DNA of 25,928 bases from a virus: positions 1 through 25,928 of IMG/VR virus record IMGVR_UViG_3300025141_000647. One strand, 5' to 3'. Positions within the stretch are counted from its first letter, which is position 1, and every line of letters starts with the position of its first letter. The notes under the pieces were generated by a model. That model was not told the DNA's origin and ran no database searches. It saw only the letters and a list, made by a program, of their open reading frames with translations. A program made the position numbers and the translations under genes. Below are positions 23,227 to 25,928 of this stretch, piece by piece.

Positions 23227-24264
23227 ATGTTTGAGTTAGATAATTTATATTCTGGTCACAAGACACACGGGGACAACCCCTTATGCTCTGGATGCACGAT
23301 TCTAAAGAAGAGCAAGGTGTGCCATTCCTTCATGGATTATGAGGAGCTAGATGAGTCTCCCGTTTTGTTTCTTTCAGACACCTTAAAGGACAGGCCCAAT
23401 AGCTTACTTCCGTTCACCCAGCAAGACATGAGGCTACTAAAGTCCTCGTATCCTGAGGCTTTTGCGTGTGCTGCGTCTGTGAAGTGCCCTTCTGTTAAAG
23501 AGGCAGACATGACACCTGACAATATGAAACTGTGCAGGGTCCATCTGGAAGCAACCATCGACAAAGTAAAGCCTAAGTTAGTCTTCCCTTGTGGGAATTT
23601 AGCAATGAAGATGCTCATTAAGAAGAGCGGCATCACACATAAACGAGGAAAATCCTATGAATTCACCACTCCTAATGGGCACTCTTGCATCGTTGTTCCT
23701 ATCCTTCATCCTTATTTTGTGGTTAAAGAGCCTAGACATAAATACTTATTCCAAACGGATGTCAGAAATGCGTATGAAAAATACATACTTGGCAAAACGC
23801 ACGAAGGAAAGTTCTCATACGAAACACTAATGAAGGTAGAGGATGTGGTGTCTTTAGGGAAAGAGCTAGAGCACAGTTCTGATACTCTTGCACTGGACAT
23901 TGAGACTACTGGACTCAACTTTAGAACCGATGACATTCAAACGATAGCAATCTCCTCTCAGGATAAGAACTGGGTCATTCCTTTGGACCATAAGGATAGC
24001 CCCTTTCGACAAGGCGCAGAAGACCAAGACCCTGATAATTATGGTAAGGTGTGGTCCAGCCTAAAGAAGATTCTAGAGAACCCCAAGAGCAAGAAAGTTT
24101 TCCACAACGCTAAGTTTGACCTTAAGTTCTTAATCAATTACGGAATCTACACTCAGAACGTATGGGATACCAAGGTCATGCACCACTTCATTGATGAGAA
24201 CCTTCCTAAGAGCTTGATGGATCTGGTTAAGCTTTACTTTCCGACCGAGCTTGAGAGTCTTTAA
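23227..24264 (+). CDS. Family A DNA polymerase, fragment 1: UDG-like Fe-S domain plus 3'-5' exonuclease (motifs I and II)
   Basis: 345 residues. Residues 15-185 look like a family 4-type uracil-DNA glycosylase domain: Cys20-x2-Cys23, then VKC (Cys87) and KLC (Cys103), four cysteines in the order and spacing (x2 then, after about 63 residues, x15) of the [4Fe-4S] ligands of family 4 enzymes, followed by a VKPKLVFPCGNLA strand and ILHPYF (His161-Pro162). The usual GEAPG active-site loop is not recognisable; LFLSDTLKD stands there. Residues 218-340 are a DEDD exonuclease with motif I LDIETTGL (Asp224, Glu226) and motif II FHNAKFD (Asp298). The frame stops just before motif III, which begins the next fragment 486 bases downstream. 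It appears to be a natural break caused by the inserted minus-strand gene. Confidence 0.85.
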   Translation: MFELDNLYSGHKTHGDNPLCSGCTILKKSKVCHSFMDYEELDESPVLFLSDTLKDRPNSLLPFTQQDMRLLKSSYPEAFACAASVKCPSVKEADMTPDNMKLCRVHLEATIDKVKPKLVFPCGNLAMKMLIKKSGITHKRGKSYEFTTPNGHSCIVVPILHPYFVVKEPRHKYLFQTDVRNAYEKYILGKTHEGKFSYETLMKVEDVVSLGKELEHSSDTLALDIETTGLNFRTDDIQTIAISSQDKNWVIPLDHKDSPFRQGAEDQDPDNYGKVWSSLKKILENPKSKKVFHNAKFDLKFLINYGIYTQNVWDTKVMHHFIDENLPKSLMDLVKLYFPTELESL

Positions 24265-24727
24265 GTGCTTCTTCTAGAGCAACAATCCTACTCTCATTAT
24301 GCTTCATAATTACATCCTGTTCATCGTCCCTTGCATCAATATCTGCTTGGGATACGGTGTTATGGATCTGACCAAATTTCTTAAACCAGTTCCGACCGTT
24401 CTTTCTGAAGAGGGGAAGGAACACAAAGAGGATTAACCACCAGTAGCCTAGCGTCTTAATTAATCCACCTGTCTCATGCAGCGTAGATGCCGTAGAGCCT
24501 TGAACTGGTCCTCCCGCCATTACTTGTCCTGCAATAGCAGTAGGGCTTGCAGAGGGGAAGATCATTTCTGTGACCACTACTCCCCCTGCTGCCCCTGCTG
24601 CGACCGCTGCTGGCTCTGGGATGAAGGCTGCGGTCAACCCACCACCCAAAGCTCCACCAACAGCGTGTTTGATTGTGCCACAACTGGACAGCGCGATTAA
24701 CATCAGTATGCAAATAAATATTCTCAT
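24227..24727 (-). CDS. Small lipoprotein with one membrane segment, inserted in the polymerase gene
   Basis: 166 residues on the minus strand, with AGGAG about 7 bases before the ATG. Residues 1-16 form a lipoprotein signal ending in a lipobox (LSSC, Cys16). Residues 20-80 are very Gly/Ala-rich. A hydrophobic segment at about 93-107 (TLGYWWLILFVFLPLF) is followed by basic residues and a charged, helical C-terminus (about 125-166). N-terminal lipid plus a downstream membrane helix is the layout of unimolecular spanins, the phage proteins that fuse inner and outer membranes at lysis, though the long charged tail is unusual. Other envelope roles are possible. The 3' end runs 38 bases into polymerase fragment 1, and it diverges from fragment 2. 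Confidence 0.65.
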   Translation of the reverse strand: MRIFICILMLIALSSCGTIKHAVGGALGGGLTAAFIPEPAAVAAGAAGGVVVTEMIFPSASPTAIAGQVMAGGPVQGSTASTLHETGGLIKTLGYWWLILFVFLPLFRKNGRNWFKKFGQIHNTVSQADIDARDDEQDVIMKHNESRIVALEEALKDSQARSESKA

Positions 24728-24735
24728 GATTACTC

Positions 24736-24748
24736 CTATTATATATAG
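24736..24748. promoter_or_regulatory. Bidirectional late promoter-like element between the lipoprotein gene and polymerase fragment 2
   Basis: CTATTATATATAG, a near-palindrome, ends 2 bases before ATG 24751; a TATATA hexamer (24740-24745) lies 5 bases from it, with no ribosome site. On the other strand TATAAT precedes AGGAG and the lipoprotein ATG. It is the third divergent spacer with the same kind of element. Confidence 0.5.
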
Positions 24749-24750
24749 CC

Positions 24751-25230
24751 ATGCTCACTATAGACAACCCTAGTAAATTTGACTGGGCCAATATGCCTCT
24801 ATCTGATTGCTGTGAAGGCAATGCGATGGATGCCTATTTTACTTTCAAACTCTTTAATCTAATCTGTGAAAAGATGGAGGGGCAACCTATGTTTAAATTG
24901 ATTGAGAAGATTGTTATGCCTTCACTAGAAACCTTTGCAGACATGGAGTACAACGGTTTAGATGTAGACCCTTCTGTTCTTGACGCTGTAGGGAGACAGT
25001 TAAACACAAAAAATATGAACGAGGAGGACTATCTGTACACCTGTAAGAGTGTAAAGAAAACGGACAACCTTTCCTCAAACAAGGATCTTATTGAGGTTTT
25101 ATATACTAGAGAGGGGGGGATGGAGCTATTCCCTCCTGACAAGACAGCGAGTGGAAAGCCTTCTGTTTCGGCTCCAACACTTAAATTACTTTTGGAACAT
25201 ATAGATGAGGAGTTAGCGTCCCGTGGGTAA
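24751..25230 (+). CDS. Family A DNA polymerase, fragment 2: exonuclease motif III and start of the polymerase domain
   Basis: 159 residues in the same frame as fragment 1. Residues 1-40 (KFDWANMPLS, then AMDAYFTFKLF, Asp27) carry the exonuclease motif III region missing from fragment 1; the usual Tyr four residues before this Asp is Gly23. Residues 50-75 (FKLIEKIVMPSLETFADMEYNGLDVD) match the conserved entry into the pol I polymerase domain (E. coli: PVLSRIERNGVKID), followed by helices of the thumb. It ends at TAA 25230, where fragment 3 continues one frame over. ATG 24751 directly follows a TATA element, so it may be expressed from its own leaderless transcript. It is not a complete enzyme alone. 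Confidence 0.8.
   Translation: MLTIDNPSKFDWANMPLSDCCEGNAMDAYFTFKLFNLICEKMEGQPMFKLIEKIVMPSLETFADMEYNGLDVDPSVLDAVGRQLNTKNMNEEDYLYTCKSVKKTDNLSSNKDLIEVLYTREGGMELFPPDKTASGKPSVSAPTLKLLLEHIDEELASRG
25207..25212 (+). promoter_or_regulatory. Ribosome binding site for polymerase fragment 3
   Basis: GAGGAG lies 10 bases before GTG 25223, the only start available between the in-frame stop at 25214-25216 and the conserved coding region. It sits inside fragment 2 coding sequence and favours true re-initiation over an accidental frameshift. Confidence 0.45.
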
Positions 25231-25928
25231 GTGGCAACATAGAGATGAAGGTAAGAAGGTAAGTAAGTCTGTGGTGAAATCCAAGACTACGGAGCAGCTT
25301 CAAGAGTCCAAGAGATTTCTAAAAGGTCTTCTCGATCTACGCAAGTCTGAGAAACTTGCCAAGACTTATATCAAAGGTACGCGCAGTGCTATTGAGTACA
25401 ACGGAACCAACAAGGTCTTTGTAGACTTTAGATTTGATGGCACTTCGACTGGTCGCCTTTCTTGTGCTGCTTACAATGCCAAGAAGGCTATGGGAGTTTC
25501 CTTTCACACGCTTCCCAGGGAGACCGAGACGAACATCAGGAGTATTTTCACAGCCCCAGAGGGTAGCGTCTTTATTGCAGCCGACTACGCAGCGATGGAG
25601 CTAAGAGTTCTGTCTCATATCGCTAAGGAAGGTAATATGCAAACAGCATTCAATCAGGGCGCAGACCTTCACACATATACCGCAAGGTTGCTATTTAATA
25701 AGGAGAACATCACCAAGCAGGAGCGACAGATCGCAAAGACTGTATCGTTTTTAATTGTATATGGGGGAGGACCTTTCAACTTAGCGGAAACTATGGGAAT
25801 CCCTATGCAGCGAGCCGAAAAGATTATTAATAACTATAAGAATGTGTACCCAGGTATTTTCTCCTACATGGAATTTGTAAATGAGTTCATTAAGAGCAAT
25901 GGGTATGCTTATACTATTTTTGGTCGCA
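25223..25928 (+). CDS. Family A DNA polymerase, fragment 3: palm and fingers (3' end outside window)
   Basis: 235 codons visible, open at the right edge. GTG 25223 overlaps the previous stop by 8 bases (GTGGGTAA), with GAGGAG upstream. The protein carries core pol I motifs: TSTGRLSC, IRSIFTAPEG, motif A DYAAMELR (Asp121), DLHTYTARLLF, and the O-helix R-x3-K-x3-F-x3-Y-G (Arg168, Lys172, Phe176, Tyr180), then YPGIFSYME and YTIFGR. Phe176 corresponds to E. coli Phe762, a residue reported in viral ecology work to track with virulent phages. Fragments 2 and 3 join smoothly as RG then KWQ if one G of the GGG at 25225-25227 is ignored, so frameshift or sequencing error is the alternative to a separate gene. 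Motif C lies beyond the window. Confidence 0.85.
   Translation, partial: MGKWQHRDEGKKVSKSVVKSKTTEQLQESKRFLKGLLDLRKSEKLAKTYIKGTRSAIEYNGTNKVFVDFRFDGTSTGRLSCAAYNAKKAMGVSFHTLPRETETNIRSIFTAPEGSVFIAADYAAMELRVLSHIAKEGNMQTAFNQGADLHTYTARLLFNKENITKQERQIAKTVSFLIVYGGGPFNLAETMGIPMQRAEKIINNYKNVYPGIFSYMEFVNEFIKSNGYAYTIFGR

Noticed and set aside
24476-24700. Cys-rich + strand ORF in the polymerase insertion
   Set aside because: It is the antisense shadow of the Gly/Ala-rich lipoprotein gene, which has the signal peptide and ribosome site.
24265-24750. Group I intron or intein explaining the first polymerase break
   Set aside because: No homing endonuclease is present, the only gene is antisense, the + frame contains stops (so no intein), and the second exon has its own ATG and promoter-like element. 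Intron core structure could not be tested without folding software, so this is unlikely but not excluded.
1-25928. CRISPR arrays, tRNA genes, IS elements, attachment sites
   Set aside because: No spaced direct repeats, cloverleaf candidates, transposase-like frames or terminal inverted repeats were seen on reading.

Overview
This window is part of the genome of a tailed, contractile-tail (myovirus) bacteriophage with a T4-type virion. It holds recognisable counterparts of T4 gp21 (prohead protease), gp22 (scaffold), gp23 (major capsid), gp13/gp14 (neck), gp15 (tail terminator), a PAAR spike tip, gp18 (sheath), gp19 (tube) and a gp55-type late sigma factor. The replicative polymerase, however, is family A (pol I/T7 type) and not the family B enzyme of T4. 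T4-like morphogenesis with a family A polymerase points to a distant T4 relative ('Far-T4', Rhodothermus phage RM378-like), probably from an aquatic metagenome. No host marker gene is present, and both window edges cut through genes.

Layout. (1) 1-4880: the end of one virion structural protein and a 1021-residue Cys-rich structural protein. (2) 4970-10922: head cluster of three small charged or basic proteins, a protease with a very long basic C-terminal extension, the scaffold and the major capsid protein, closed by a strong hairpin terminator at 10946-10981. (3) 11009-18781: neck and tail cluster, namely a small protein, gp13-like, a basic protein of the internal-head-protein type, gp14-like, gp15-like with an extra N-terminal domain, PAAR, a 58-residue protein, sheath and tube, closed by a second hairpin at 18806-18840. 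(4) 18864-21542: an unrecognised 892-residue protein with its own promoter-like element. (5) 21535-25928: a replication and late-transcription region in which + and - strand genes alternate. It contains a PD-(D/E)XK nuclease (-), a possible RHH protein (+), a thioredoxin-fold protein without cysteines (+), a gp55-like sigma factor (-), and a family A DNA polymerase (+) that is broken into three reading frames, with a minus-strand lipoprotein gene wedged into the first break.

Most notable points. The polymerase is tripartite: a UDG-like [4Fe-4S] domain plus exonuclease motifs I/II, then exonuclease motif III plus early thumb, then the palm/fingers. All three divergent gene pairs on the right share a short near-palindromic TATA element (CTATNATAG type). 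This lies so close to the start codons that several genes look leaderless; I infer it is the bidirectional late promoter read by the phage sigma factor. Several head-cluster proteins carry a recurrent short helix ending in (I/L/M)xE, which resembles T4 capsid-targeting and prohead-protease cleavage signals. No tRNA, rRNA, CRISPR array, IS element or attachment site was seen, and no gene-free stretch exceeds about 90 bases.
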